A stretch of 64,000 nt of DNA from Flavobacterium sp. I3-2 (GCF_013389595.1 NZ_CP058306.1:372001-436000); one strand, 5' to 3'; positions 16,082 to 24,874 are shown, counted from the stretch's first letter. Numbers and translations: made by a program. Notes: generated from the sequence alone by a model not told the origin.

Positions 16082-18505
16082 ATGAATAAATATTTTAAAA
16101 CATTAATCGCCCTAATGATTGGAACATCAACTATGCTTGGACAAGAAAATGTTACATACCAAAAACCATCAAAAGAAATTTTACAACTAGCCGATTTTGA
16201 AAGAGCTCCGTCGGTATCGATGGATTCGAAAAAAGAATTGATGTTGTTAACCTATCGTAATACCTATAAAAATTTAAACGATTTAAATCAGGACGAATTA
16301 CGTTTAGGAGGTTTAAGAATTAATCCGAATACAAATATTAGCAGCACGGCTACTTTTATCAATAACATTAAATTAAAAAAGGTTACTGATAAAAACGAAA
16401 CACAAGTTAAAGGTTTACCTGCAAATGCAAATATCAGCAATTTAAATTGGTCACCAGACGAAACTAGAATTGCCTTTACAAACACAACCAATTCAGGTAA
16501 TGAATTATGGATTTTAGATATTAAAACGGCAACTGCTACAAAATTAACCGATGCTGTTTTGAATGCGAATTTAGGAAATCCGATTACTTGGTTTAAAGAC
16601 AATCAAAATTTATTGATTAAGGTTTTACCTGCAAATCGTCCGGCTTTGATTGACCCTGCAAAAGATATTCCGAACGGACCAATTGTTTCTGTCAGTCAAG
16701 CTGGAACCGTTTCTCAAAACAGAACATATCAAGATTTATTGAAAAATAAAACAGATGAAACAAATTTCGAAAACATTGTTACGTCTGAATTATATAAAAT
16801 CGATTTAAATGGAAACAAAAAGCTTTTCAAATCGGGTGATTTATTTGTTGGTGAAACTTTTTCTCCAGACGGAAATTACATCATGTTAACCGTTTTAGAA
16901 AAACCGTTTTCATACATCGTTCCATTAAACCGTTTTCCGATGAAAACAATTGTTTACGATGCAAACGGAAAAGAAGTTAAAGTCGTAAACGAATCGCCAA
17001 TTAACGAAGTGATGCCGAAAGGTTTTATGGCTGTTAAAACTGGGAAACGAAATTTATCTTGGAGAGCTGACCAACCAGCTTCGTTATTTTTTGTTGAAGC
17101 TTTAGATGAAGGTGACCCAGCAAACAAAGTTGAATTTAGAGATGAGTTATTCACTTGGGCTGCTCCGTTTACAAGCAATCCAGAATCGTTAACTAAAACA
17201 CCGCAACGTTTTGCAGGAATTTCTTGGGGAGACGACGAAAATGCAATTATTTACGACCAATGGTACGACACCAGAAATGAAAAAACCTATTTATTTAATC
17301 CAAAAACAAAAGGCGCATTAAAAACAATTTGGGATAGAAACTCACAAGATATTTATTCTGACCCAGGAGATTTTCAGACTACAAAAAATCAATTTGGAAG
17401 ACATACTTTACAAATCGAAAACAACCAATTGGTTTTGGTTGGTGAGGGTCATACAGCAAACGGACAATTTCCGTTCATCGATGTTTTAGATTTAAAAACA
17501 TTAAAAACAAAACGTTTATATCAATCGAATTATACTGATAAAATCGAATCAATTTCTTCAATTGTTGATTTCGGAAAAGGAAATGTTTTAGTGAATATTC
17601 AATCTAAAAACGATTATCCGAATTATTATTTCAGAAACATCAAAAAGAAGAACGATGTAAAACAAATTACATTCAACGAAAATCCGTTCGAAAGTATTAA
17701 AGATGTTCATAAAGAAGTTATCAAATATAAACGTAAAGACGGTGTTGAACTTTCGGGAACTTTATATTTACCAGCAAATTACGACCGAAAAAACAAAACA
17801 GAAAAACTTCCGTTATTAATTTGGGCGTATCCTGCAGAATATAAAGATAAAAACAGTGCTGGCCAAAGTGCAGCAAATCCAAACGAATTTACGTTTCCAT
17901 ATTACGGTTCATTCGTTTATTGGGCAGCTAAAGGTTATGCGGTTTTAGACGATGCTGCTTTCCCGATTATTGGTGAAGGAGAAACAGAACCAAACGATAC
18001 ATTTATTGAGCAATTAGTTGATAATGCAGCAGCAGCGATTGATGCAGTTGATAAATTAGGTTATATAGACAGAACTAAAGTCGGCGTTGGAGGACATTCA
18101 TACGGTGCATTTATGACAGCGAATTTACTTTCACATTCAGATTTATTTGCTTGTGGAATTGCAAGAAGTGGTGCTTACAACAGAACGTTAACTCCGTTTG
18201 GTTTCCAGCGTGAACAACGTAATTACTGGGAAGTTCCAGAAGTTTACAATACGATGTCTCCATTTATGAACGCTGAGAAAATGAAAACTCCAATGTTATT
18301 GGTTCATGGAGAAGCTGATAATAATCCCGGTACATTTACATTACAAACCGAGCGTTATTTCCAAGCTTTAAAAGGATTAGGCGCTCCGGTTCGTATGGTT
18401 TTACTTCCAAAAGAAAGTCATAGTTATGTTGCTAAAGAAAACATTCTTCATTTACTTTGGGAACAAGAACAATTCTTAGACGAACATTTAAAGAATAAAA
18501 AATAA
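16082..18505 (+). CDS. S9-family (prolyl oligopeptidase/DPP-like) serine peptidase
   Basis: Exported peptidase of 807 residues, signal peptide MNKYFKTLIALMIGTSTMLGQ. An N-terminal beta-propeller-like region (about 30-560) precedes an alpha/beta-hydrolase domain with GVGGHSYGAFM (nucleophile S673), HGEADNNPGTF (D746) and ESHSY (H780), the triad order of S9 peptidases. Such enzymes cleave short peptides, often after proline or as acylaminoacyl peptidases, in the periplasm. A possible promoter lies at 16025-16055 (TTG, 20 nt, TAATTTAG). A terminator follows, so it appears monocistronic. Confidence 0.9.
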   Translation: MNKYFKTLIALMIGTSTMLGQENVTYQKPSKEILQLADFERAPSVSMDSKKELMLLTYRNTYKNLNDLNQDELRLGGLRINPNTNISSTATFINNIKLKKVTDKNETQVKGLPANANISNLNWSPDETRIAFTNTTNSGNELWILDIKTATATKLTDAVLNANLGNPITWFKDNQNLLIKVLPANRPALIDPAKDIPNGPIVSVSQAGTVSQNRTYQDLLKNKTDETNFENIVTSELYKIDLNGNKKLFKSGDLFVGETFSPDGNYIMLTVLEKPFSYIVPLNRFPMKTIVYDANGKEVKVVNESPINEVMPKGFMAVKTGKRNLSWRADQPASLFFVEALDEGDPANKVEFRDELFTWAAPFTSNPESLTKTPQRFAGISWGDDENAIIYDQWYDTRNEKTYLFNPKTKGALKTIWDRNSQDIYSDPGDFQTTKNQFGRHTLQIENNQLVLVGEGHTANGQFPFIDVLDLKTLKTKRLYQSNYTDKIESISSIVDFGKGNVLVNIQSKNDYPNYYFRNIKKKNDVKQITFNENPFESIKDVHKEVIKYKRKDGVELSGTLYLPANYDRKNKTEKLPLLIWAYPAEYKDKNSAGQSAANPNEFTFPYYGSFVYWAAKGYAVLDDAAFPIIGEGETEPNDTFIEQLVDNAAAAIDAVDKLGYIDRTKVGVGGHSYGAFMTANLLSHSDLFACGIARSGAYNRTLTPFGFQREQRNYWEVPEVYNTMSPFMNAEKMKTPMLLVHGEADNNPGTFTLQTERYFQALKGLGAPVRMVLLPKESHSYVAKENILHLLWEQEQFLDEHLKNKK

Positions 18506-18514
18506 ATTCAAATT

Positions 18515-18545
18515 AAGAATCGACCAATTAGTCGGTTCTTTTTTT
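18515..18545 (+). terminator. Terminator of the S9 peptidase gene
   Basis: Stem AGAATCGAC (18515-18523) / GTCGGTTCT (18530-18538) with one U-G pair, followed by nine T. Confidence 0.8.
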
Positions 18546-18613
18546 ACATCTTAGCTTTTATTTCTAAAAAAATGTACATTTGCTCGATAAATCAAGAAAT
18601 TTAAAACAAGATT

Positions 18614-19081
18614 ATGAAAAAAATTTTATTCAGCTTTTTAGCACTTTCTACTTTAGCAATCGCCTCTTGCTCTAGTGATGACAATGCTACAACAGAACCC
18701 AAAACTGAAGTTACAACTTCTCAGATGTTAGTTGGTAAATGGAATATGGTTACAGAAATTTTTATTTATCAAGGTGAAACAGAAACAGAAGATTTAAAAA
18801 TAGAAAATTGCAATTATGATTTTTTTGATTTTAAATCAAACGGAACTAAGGATGAAGTTTATCATTCAGAAGATGGAAATTGTACTGAAGAAAACTTTGT
18901 TGGTACTTGGACATATAATCAAACTGACAACACAATCTCAACAATTGATACCGAAGATAATTACAAAATGATTTATAAAATTATCGAAATATCTTCAAAT
19001 TCAATGAAACTTAGATTGCTAAATGACGATGGAGTTGTTATACCAGATGAAGTTGAAATTTATTCGATATTAGAAAAATAA
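18614..19081 (+). CDS. Small lipocalin-like lipoprotein of unknown role
   Basis: 155-residue predicted lipoprotein: hydrophobic leader and lipobox ending in IASC (C19), followed by SSDDNATT. The rest (LVGKWNMVTE..., a FKSNGT turn, GTWTYNQTDNTISTI) has the pattern of small lipocalin-like domains common in flavobacteria, which form an 8-strand barrel and are exposed in the envelope. Function unknown. A -7 box TACATTTG lies at 18575-18582, and the gene is closed by a terminator, so it is an independent transcription unit. Confidence 0.75.
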   Translation: MKKILFSFLALSTLAIASCSSDDNATTEPKTEVTTSQMLVGKWNMVTEIFIYQGETETEDLKIENCNYDFFDFKSNGTKDEVYHSEDGNCTEENFVGTWTYNQTDNTISTIDTEDNYKMIYKIIEISSNSMKLRLLNDDGVVIPDEVEIYSILEK

Positions 19082-19092
19082 AAAAATATTCC

Positions 19093-19127
19093 AAAAAAGA
19101 GCTTGATTAATTTGAGCTCTTTTTTTT
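19093..19127 (+). terminator. Terminator of the small lipoprotein gene
   Basis: AAAAAAGAGCT (19093-19103) pairs with AGCTCTTTTTT (19115-19125) across an 11-nt loop, with the T-run continuing to 19127. Confidence 0.85.
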
Positions 19128-19156
19128 ATCTTTATAAAAACCAAATACTTATATAA

Positions 19157-19861
19157 TTGAAAATTACAAAAGCTATTTTAAGAATCATTGTTTTAACCTC
19201 CATCATTTTATTGATACTTTCGGTTGACCCATTAATCGATTGGTTGTATCAATTTAAATTCAATACAAAAATACTTCCAAATAATCCGGCTGCTGATTTT
19301 AATTTATATTACGATGCAGCTAGAATTTCAACTGACAAAAAAGTTTTATATGCTGATTTTGGTTTTATAAGTTTCATGCTTTTGATGTTTCTTAATTCGC
19401 AAGAAAAATTATTCAATCTAAAAAAAGCCTCTCAAAATCCACCACGAAACGAACTGTTTAAAATTTTCGTTATTAGATTATTCGTGTACTTCTCCATCTT
19501 AGCAGGCATATTTTTCACTTATGTTGTATTTGAAGATGTATTTGAGAAGTTTGACACATCAAGCAATGTATTTGTATCAAGTGTTATTTTATTGATTGTA
19601 AACCTAGTTATAATTGCGCCATATATCATCTCGATTGGAATTTATGATGGTTTTGACATATTAACTTTTATCAAATTTTCTTTAACCATTACAGTTATTT
19701 TAGGAATTTGCATGTCTATTGGAATAAGTGGATATTTTGGAGGAGCAATTGCAGCATCAGTAGGTAGTTTAAGTACAGGAAAAAAAATAGCTTCCGACTT
19801 TAAAAAATTTGATGCGTTTTTTGGAATTCAAGGAAAAAATATTTTCGAAATGTTTCGTTAA
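19157..19861 (+). CDS. Unknown integral membrane protein, TTG start
   Basis: I do not recognise this 234-residue protein. It has a hydrophobic helix at its N-terminus (about residues 7-23), a second helix near 65-78, and three more in the second half (about 112-128, 143-165, 172-200), ending in a polar tail. No ATG exists before the first helix; the frame opens with TTG at 19157, and the first internal methionine is already inside the second helix, so a TTG start is the reasonable choice. It lies between a terminator and a convergent ABC ATPase gene, so context gives no function. Confidence 0.65.
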   Translation: MKITKAILRIIVLTSIILLILSVDPLIDWLYQFKFNTKILPNNPAADFNLYYDAARISTDKKVLYADFGFISFMLLMFLNSQEKLFNLKKASQNPPRNELFKIFVIRLFVYFSILAGIFFTYVVFEDVFEKFDTSSNVFVSSVILLIVNLVIIAPYIISIGIYDGFDILTFIKFSLTITVILGICMSIGISGYFGGAIAASVGSLSTGKKIASDFKKFDAFFGIQGKNIFEMFR

Positions 19862-19871
19862 ATTAAATCAT

Positions 19872-20804
19872 TCAAATACCTACATTAACACGACTTTTCT
19901 CATCATATTCTTTATCTGAAAAAACAAAAAGCTCTAAATCTTGAAACTTAATTTTTAAAAGAAATCCATTTCCTTTAAAATAACATTTCTCAACTTTTGC
20001 TTCAAAACCTTCTTCCATAATTTTAATTTGATGAGGTCTCAAATATAAAATTGAACCATCATTTTTTCCAAAATAACAAGCAGGAATCAAATTAATATCT
20101 CCGGTTAATCGAGCAACATATTCGATTTTTGGAAAATTATAAATCTGGTTTGGAATATCTTTTTCAATAAGTTTTCCATCTTGCATTACTACAATCTCAT
20201 CCGAAAACATTAAAGCTTCATCTGGCGTATGCGAAGTAAACAAAACGGTTATTCCTTTTTCCTTACAATATTCAAATAGATGTCGACTAATTCTATTTTT
20301 TTGATATGAATCTATATGACTAAAAGGTTCATCAAGCAAAAGCACTTCAGGTTCTAAAGCAAGAACACGAGCCAAAGCCACACGTTGCATTTGTCCGCCA
20401 CTCAATAACTTAGCTTTAGTATTAGCAAAATCTGTCATTTCTACTAATTCTAAAAGTTCGTTTATTCTTTCTGATTTTTCTTTTAAATAAAAATTTGAAA
20501 GAAAACGACCAACATTTTCAGATACAGAAACAAATGGCATTAAATCAAAATCTTGAGCCAAATATTTCATATAATCGATTCCTGGAACCAAGTGAAACTT
20601 AGGTCCTAAAATTTGATTTTTATTCCAAAACATTTTTCCTGAATCAGCATCCAAAAGACCATAAATCAATTTTAATAAAGTCGATTTACCTGAACCGCTT
20701 GCACCTATAATCGAAATAATTTGACCTTTTACTACAGAAAAGCTAACGTTATTTACAACAGAATCATTTTCATACGAAAATGATATTTGATTAATTTCTA
20801 ACAT
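19872..20804 (-). CDS. ABC transporter ATP-binding protein, substrate unknown
   Basis: 310-residue ABC ATPase. Walker A GASGSGKST (residues 34-42), Q-loop in LAQDFDLMP, signature LSGGQMQR (134-141) and Walker B VLLLDEPFSHID are intact. After the ATPase core, about residues 225-310 form a small beta-rich tail containing LRPHQIKIMEE, a TOBE-like regulatory domain as in PotA/CysA/ModC importers. No permease or binding-protein gene adjoins it: upstream is trxB behind a terminator, downstream a convergent unknown gene. The partner must be elsewhere, or the protein is an orphan. Confidence 0.85.
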   Translation of the reverse strand: MLEINQISFSYENDSVVNNVSFSVVKGQIISIIGASGSGKSTLLKLIYGLLDADSGKMFWNKNQILGPKFHLVPGIDYMKYLAQDFDLMPFVSVSENVGRFLSNFYLKEKSERINELLELVEMTDFANTKAKLLSGGQMQRVALARVLALEPEVLLLDEPFSHIDSYQKNRISRHLFEYCKEKGITVLFTSHTPDEALMFSDEIVVMQDGKLIEKDIPNQIYNFPKIEYVARLTGDINLIPACYFGKNDGSILYLRPHQIKIMEEGFEAKVEKCYFKGNGFLLKIKFQDLELFVFSDKEYDEKSRVNVGI

Positions 20805-20817
20805 AAAACAAAAAAGA

Positions 20818-20839
20818 AAAGCGACTAAAAAGTCGCTTT
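20818..20839 (-). terminator. Terminator of trxB
   Basis: AAAGCGACT / AGTCGCTTT hairpin (GCGACT 20821-20826, AGTCGC 20831-20836) followed on the minus strand by a T-rich run. It separates trxB from the ABC ATPase gene. Confidence 0.7.
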
Positions 20840-20842
20840 GAA

Positions 20843-21787
20843 TTATTTACTTGCCAAATAACGTTCGGCATCTAAAGCAGCAATACAACCAGAACCTGCA
20901 GCGGTAATTGCTTGGCGATAATCTTTATCTTGAACATCTCCACAAGCAAAAACCCCCGGAAGATTCGTTTTAGAAGTTTTTCCTTCAGTTAATAAATAAC
21001 CTGTTTCATCCATATTTAATTGACCAATAAAAATATCTGTATTTGGTTTATGACCAATAGCAACGAATACACCAGTTGCAGCGATTTCTTGTTTTTCTCC
21101 AGAAACTCTATTAACCACTCGAACACCAGAAACCAATTGTCCATCACCTAAAACTTCGTCAATTTCGGTATTCATTAAAATTTCGATATTCGCAGTATTA
21201 CGAACACGTTCTTCCATAATTTTAGAAGCACGGAACTTTTCTGAACGAACTAACATCGTAACTTTATTACATAAATGTGATAAATAATGTGCTTCTTCAC
21301 ATGCAGAATCTCCTGCTCCAACAATAATTACATCTTGTTTTCTATAAAAGAATCCATCACAAACCGCACAAGCAGATACACCACCACCCATTTGTAAATA
21401 ATGTTGTTCTGAAGGTAAACCTAAATATTTTGCAGTTGCACCAGTAGAAATAATTACCGTTTGTGCGTGAATTTCAATGGTATCGTTAATCCATACTTTT
21501 TTTACATCCCCAGATAAATCAACTTTCGTAGCCCAACCATCACGAACATCCGTTCCGAAACGTTTAGCTTGCGCTTGCAATTGGTTCATCATTTCTGGGC
21601 CAGTAACGCCATCAGGATAACCAGGGAAATTTTCCACTTCATTTGTAGTTGTTAATTGACCACCAGGTTGCATTCCTTGATACATAACCGGATTCATATT
21701 TGCGCGAGCAGCATAGATTGCAGCCGTATATCCTGCCGGACCTGATCCAATAATCAAGCATTTAATATTTTCTATATTTTGTGACAT
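20843..21787 (-). CDS. trxB: Thioredoxin-disulfide reductase TrxB
   Basis: Cytosolic FAD enzyme that passes NADPH electrons to thioredoxin. The 314 residues show the FAD motif GSGPAGYTAAIYAAR (near the N-terminus), the redox pair C140-A-V-C143 in SACAVCDGFF, an NADPH-binding GAGDSACEEA loop and the terminal GCIAALDAERYL block. All are canonical. It has its own promoter (21820-21848) and terminator, so it is monocistronic. Confidence 0.97.
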   Translation of the reverse strand: MSQNIENIKCLIIGSGPAGYTAAIYAARANMNPVMYQGMQPGGQLTTTNEVENFPGYPDGVTGPEMMNQLQAQAKRFGTDVRDGWATKVDLSGDVKKVWINDTIEIHAQTVIISTGATAKYLGLPSEQHYLQMGGGVSACAVCDGFFYRKQDVIIVGAGDSACEEAHYLSHLCNKVTMLVRSEKFRASKIMEERVRNTANIEILMNTEIDEVLGDGQLVSGVRVVNRVSGEKQEIAATGVFVAIGHKPNTDIFIGQLNMDETGYLLTEGKTSKTNLPGVFACGDVQDKDYRQAITAAGSGCIAALDAERYLASK

Positions 21788-21819
21788 TATTTAATGTTTT
21801 GTATAAACTTTGTTTCTAA

Positions 21820-21848
21820 CAAAAATAGCTATTTAATTAGAAAATCAA
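21820..21848 (-). promoter_or_regulatory. Promoter of trxB
   Basis: On the minus strand: TTG (21846-21848), 18 nt, TATTTTTG (21820-21827), matching TANNTTTG, about 33 nt from the ATG. Confidence 0.7.
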
Positions 21849-21973
21849 ACCTTTTTATCTATATTTTGTATCAATTAAAAGATTGAAAAAAATTATCCTT
21901 AAACATATTCAATTTTTAAGATTCTGAAAATCTATGTTTTAAAAAAATGTTTCAAAAAAAGATTTAATTTTTC

Positions 21974-22003
21974 TTGCAGATATAAATTTTTGACTTAAAT
22001 TTG
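21974..22003 (+). promoter_or_regulatory. Promoter of the tRNA-Pro pair
   Basis: TTG at 21974-21976, 19 nt, TAAATTTG at 21996-22003: exact Bacteroidota consensus. The expected start point is about 15 nt upstream of the first tRNA. Confidence 0.8.
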
Positions 22004-22024
22004 CACTCGTAATAATGAAGCTTT

Positions 22025-22099
22025 CGGGGTGTAGCGTAGCCCGGTTATCGCGCCTGCTTTGGGAGCAGGAGGTCGCAGGTTCGAATCCTGCCACCCCGA
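22025..22099 (+). tRNA. tRNA-Pro (anticodon TGG), copy 1
   Basis: Cloverleaf of 75 nt: acceptor stem CGGGGTG (22025-22031) pairs with CACCCCG (22092-22098), discriminator A; anticodon stem CCTGC/GCAGG around loop TTTGGGA, giving TGG for proline CCA codons; T-arm GCAGG-TTCGAAT-CCTGC. The CCA end is not encoded. Identical to copy 2. Confidence 0.96.
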
Positions 22100-22135
22100 C
22101 AAATTACTTCTTATTACAAAAACAGATAACCACTT

Positions 22136-22210
22136 CGGGGTGTAGCGTAGCCCGGTTATCGCGCCTGCTTTGGGAGCAGGAGGTCGCAGGTTCGAATCCT
22201 GCCACCCCGA
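22136..22210 (+). tRNA. tRNA-Pro (anticodon TGG), copy 2
   Basis: All 75 nt are identical to copy 1, 36 nt downstream and probably on the same transcript, which ends at the hairpin 22212-22251. A recent tandem duplication is likely. Confidence 0.96.
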
Positions 22211-22211
22211 C

Positions 22212-22251
22212 AAAACAAAAAGCTTCAAGTTTACTTGAAGCTTTTTGTTTT
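22212..22251. terminator. Strong bidirectional terminator after the tRNA pair
   Basis: Perfect 18-bp stem (22212-22229 with 22234-22251), loop TTTA, T-rich ends both ways. It serves the tRNA transcript and the convergent amidohydrolase gene. Its 28-nt core (22218-22245) is repeated almost exactly at 24843-24870. Confidence 0.9.
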
Positions 22252-22252
22252 A

Positions 22253-23599
22253 TTAGGTTGACTGAACAAATTTACCTTTATGAATTAACTTTTTGATAGG
22301 TGATATTCTCGCAACAGCTTCAGCACTACAACTTGCATCCACAAAAACCAAATTGGCAACATCATATTTTTTAGGCCATTGTTGTTCGCCCAAATCATTT
22401 AATGGTAATTTATTTGCTGTTGCAATTTTTAAACATCTAGACAATCCAAATTCTGAATTATAACCGTAAAGTTGCGCCATTAAATTAGCCTTTTGTAACA
22501 TACTACCTGTTCCGAAAGAATCCCAGTGATCTGTAATACTATCATTCCCTGAGTAAACAGTAACTCCATGTTTATATAAAGTTGGTATTGGCATAGTTAT
22601 TCCTCCAAAAGGAATTGTAGAAATAATTCCGACTCCTGCATTTGCTAATTCATCTGCGATTTTTTCTTGTTGTAAATTGTCGAGAGCAGCCAATATAAAA
22701 CAATGACTCAAAAAAGTTTTTCCTTTTAATGTTGGATTTTCATTCACCTTTTTGATGATATATTCAACCGTATCTAAACCATATTTATTCATTTCATGTA
22801 AATGCATATCGATTCCTTTGTTATGATCCAAAGCCAACTGAACAGTAAAATCAATTGTTTTTTCAATAGAACCATCTAATGTGTAAGGATCAACTCCTCC
22901 AATAAAATCTATATCGGATTTCGCAGCTTCTTTTAAAAGAGCAACAGAATCTGTATAATAAACACCATGTTGAGGAAAAGCGACCAATTCTGCTTCAAAA
23001 TCATTTTTACGATTTTCTAAAACTTTTTGAATTTCATGTAAACGATCTAATTTAGAAGTGGGTTCAATATTTATATGACTTCGTGTAAATGAAGCGCCAT
23101 TTGTTTGCAATAAATCAATAATTTTATTTGCTCTAAAAGTAGTTTCTGTAGCGATTTTAGGAAGTAACTCTTTCTCAAATTCAATCATACCTTTAACTCC
23201 TTTAACATTTGTATTTTTAGCTTTCCAAGGTCCACCAAAATACGTTTTATCTAAATGAATATGCATATCTTTAAATGATGGCAACATTAACAAACCTTGC
23301 ATATCAATAGCATTTGCATCATTTGGTTGATTTTTTTCGATTGCAGAAATTTTTCCATCTGAAATTGAAATAGTAAACAAATCCGTTTTTGTTGCTTCGA
23401 CTTGGCCTTTTTCATTAAACTCAAAACCTATCTCAAGTAATACATTTTTTATTTTAAAATTTGATTCATTCATATTTTCTAATCGCTTTTTTTTATCAAA
23501 ATTCAAGGTCTTTTGATTTGACATCATTCCTTCAACCAAACCAATTCCCAAAACTCCTAATCCTGATTTTTTCAAAAAATCTTTCCTTGTCATGTTCAT
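22253..23599 (-). CDS. Exported amidohydrolase of the cytosine-deaminase (CodA) type
   Basis: Metal-dependent hydrolase of the amidohydrolase superfamily, 448 residues. Metal ligand candidates are H113/H115 in DMHIHLDKTYFGGPW, the histidines in DMHLHEMNKYG and FLSHCF, and the aspartate in GNDSITDHWDSFGTG, all arranged as in CodA-like deaminases. Unlike cytosolic CodA, the N-terminus (MTRKDFLKKSGLGVLGIG) looks like a Tat-type signal with RK instead of RR, suggesting export of a folded metalloenzyme. Substrate is unknown; a cyclic amide or amino-heterocycle is reasonable. The start may be either of two near-adjacent ATGs (23599 or 23593). Divergent from an AraC regulator that probably controls it. 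Confidence 0.82.
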   Translation of the reverse strand: MNMTRKDFLKKSGLGVLGIGLVEGMMSNQKTLNFDKKKRLENMNESNFKIKNVLLEIGFEFNEKGQVEATKTDLFTISISDGKISAIEKNQPNDANAIDMQGLLMLPSFKDMHIHLDKTYFGGPWKAKNTNVKGVKGMIEFEKELLPKIATETTFRANKIIDLLQTNGASFTRSHINIEPTSKLDRLHEIQKVLENRKNDFEAELVAFPQHGVYYTDSVALLKEAAKSDIDFIGGVDPYTLDGSIEKTIDFTVQLALDHNKGIDMHLHEMNKYGLDTVEYIIKKVNENPTLKGKTFLSHCFILAALDNLQQEKIADELANAGVGIISTIPFGGITMPIPTLYKHGVTVYSGNDSITDHWDSFGTGSMLQKANLMAQLYGYNSEFGLSRCLKIATANKLPLNDLGEQQWPKKYDVANLVFVDASCSAEAVARISPIKKLIHKGKFVQST

Positions 23600-23992
23600 T
23601 ATCTACAAAATTAATATGATTTTCAAAAATAGAACTAAAAACCAACGATTTAGCTATAAAAATCATCTCAATATTTAGAAATATTATCACTTTTTATCAA
23701 TTAATTATAAAATTTACAATGTTAGAAATAAAATTCACAATGTAATTTTATAATTTTTAGTTGAATTTTGAATTATATGAACAAAGAAGTTATTTACGAA
23801 AACAATTAATGAAAATTTATCAGTGTTTTTCAAGTGTTGGTTTTTTTTTCAATTTCCATTTAGATAGTTTAATTGAAGATTAAATCATTTTACCTTCAAA
23901 TAAAAGTCAAAAATTTATTTGAAACAATAAAATGGGTTAATTCAAATTGGTGAAATTAACCCATTTTTCTTATTTTTATAAAAAATAAAATT
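23600..23992. other. Divergent intergenic region, amidohydrolase / araC
   Basis: This 393-nt AT-rich gap holds the control regions of the two divergent genes. A -7-like box for the amidohydrolase (TATTTTTG on the minus strand, 23624-23631) and the hairpin at 23929-23972 are visible. Two very short frames (10 and 24 codons from 23777 and 23809) overlap TAATG-style, but I see no evidence that they are translated. Confidence 0.6.
23929..23972 (+). terminator. Hairpin with T-tract just upstream of araC
   Basis: Arms AAAATGGGTTAATT (23929-23942) and AATTAACCCATTTT (23954-23967), 11-nt loop, then TCTTATTTTT. It has terminator form but ends about 20 nt before the araC ATG with no annotated plus-strand gene before it, so it may be an attenuator or end a small leader transcript. 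Confidence 0.6.
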
Positions 23993-24844
23993 ATGCCTTT
24001 TTCAAATCTTGATTTTCCTAATATTGGTATTGAAGCATTTATTGCTCAAAAAACTGCAGGAAATGACACACTCTTATATAATATTCTTGAAGGCGAAAAT
24101 CATATTGAAAAACCACACAAACACGATTTTTTTATTATCATTCTTTTTGAAAAAGCAGTTGGTGAGCACGAAATTGATTTCATAAATTATCCAATAGAAG
24201 ACAAACAAATTCATCTTTTATTTCCTGACCAAGTTCATAAATGGAATATTCAGAAGAATTCAAAAGGTTATCAATTGATGATAAATCGTGTATTTTTTGA
24301 ACATTTAATTCCTTATTTTAGATTTTCCGCAATCAACTACATCAATCATCCAGCTATCTCAATTTCAAACAAAAATTTTGAATTATTAAAATATGAATTC
24401 AATCAAATTCGAAGAGAAATTGAATCTAAAAATTATTTACAAGAATTGATTTTTGCTAGAGCTTCAGTAATTGCAACCATCATTAGCACCGAAATTGAAA
24501 ATAACATTCAAGAAACTAAAGTATTTCAATCTAATCCGAGATTAGTTAAATTTCAAGATTTAATCGAACAATATTATAAAAAAGAAAAAACAGTAGCTTT
24601 TTACGCATCAAAATTACATGTAACTGGAAATTATCTTAACATTCTTAGTAAAAAGCATTTAAATTTATCTGCTATTGAACTGATTCAAAATAGAGTCATT
24701 TTAGAAGCAAAAAGACTATTGCAATCAACAAACGAAACCGTAAAAGAAATCGCTTTTGAATTGGGATTTGCAGATCATGCTTATTTTTCAAATTTCTTTA
24801 AGAATAAAACACAATTAACACCTACTCAATTTAGAGAAAAATAA
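23993..24844 (+). CDS. AraC-family transcriptional regulator
   Basis: 283-residue regulator. The N-terminal half has a cupin-like ligand domain (HIEKPHKHDFFIIILFEKA..., HLLFPDQVHKW), and the C-terminal 100 residues are the double helix-turn-helix of AraC, ending in the signature VKEIAFELGFADHAYFSNFFKNKTQLTPTQFR. Divergent from the amidohydrolase gene, which it most likely activates in response to a small molecule. The stop codon lies inside the left arm of the downstream terminator. Confidence 0.93.
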   Translation: MPFSNLDFPNIGIEAFIAQKTAGNDTLLYNILEGENHIEKPHKHDFFIIILFEKAVGEHEIDFINYPIEDKQIHLLFPDQVHKWNIQKNSKGYQLMINRVFFEHLIPYFRFSAINYINHPAISISNKNFELLKYEFNQIRREIESKNYLQELIFARASVIATIISTEIENNIQETKVFQSNPRLVKFQDLIEQYYKKEKTVAFYASKLHVTGNYLNILSKKHLNLSAIELIQNRVILEAKRLLQSTNETVKEIAFELGFADHAYFSNFFKNKTQLTPTQFREK

Positions 24845-24872
24845 AAGCTTCAAGTTTCCTTGAAGCTTTTAT
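24841..24872. terminator. Bidirectional terminator, araC / copper-type operon
   Basis: 14-bp stem (24841-24854 with 24859-24872), loop TTTC. Shares 27 of 28 nt (24843-24870) with the tRNA terminator at 22218-22245. Lies between convergent genes. Confidence 0.9.
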
Positions 24873-24874
24873 TT

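Noticed and set aside
22025..22251. tRNA-Pro pair as an attachment site of a prophage or island
   Set aside because: No integrase, no phage genes and no partial tRNA copy at the other end of the module were seen.
21995..22296. Two long frames (minus 21995-22228 and plus 22015-22296) with repeated SGWQDSNLRPPAPKAGAIT-like or SGCSVARLSRLLWEQEVAG-like sequence
   Set aside because: They are translations of the two identical tRNA-Pro genes, a well-known source of false proteins in databases.
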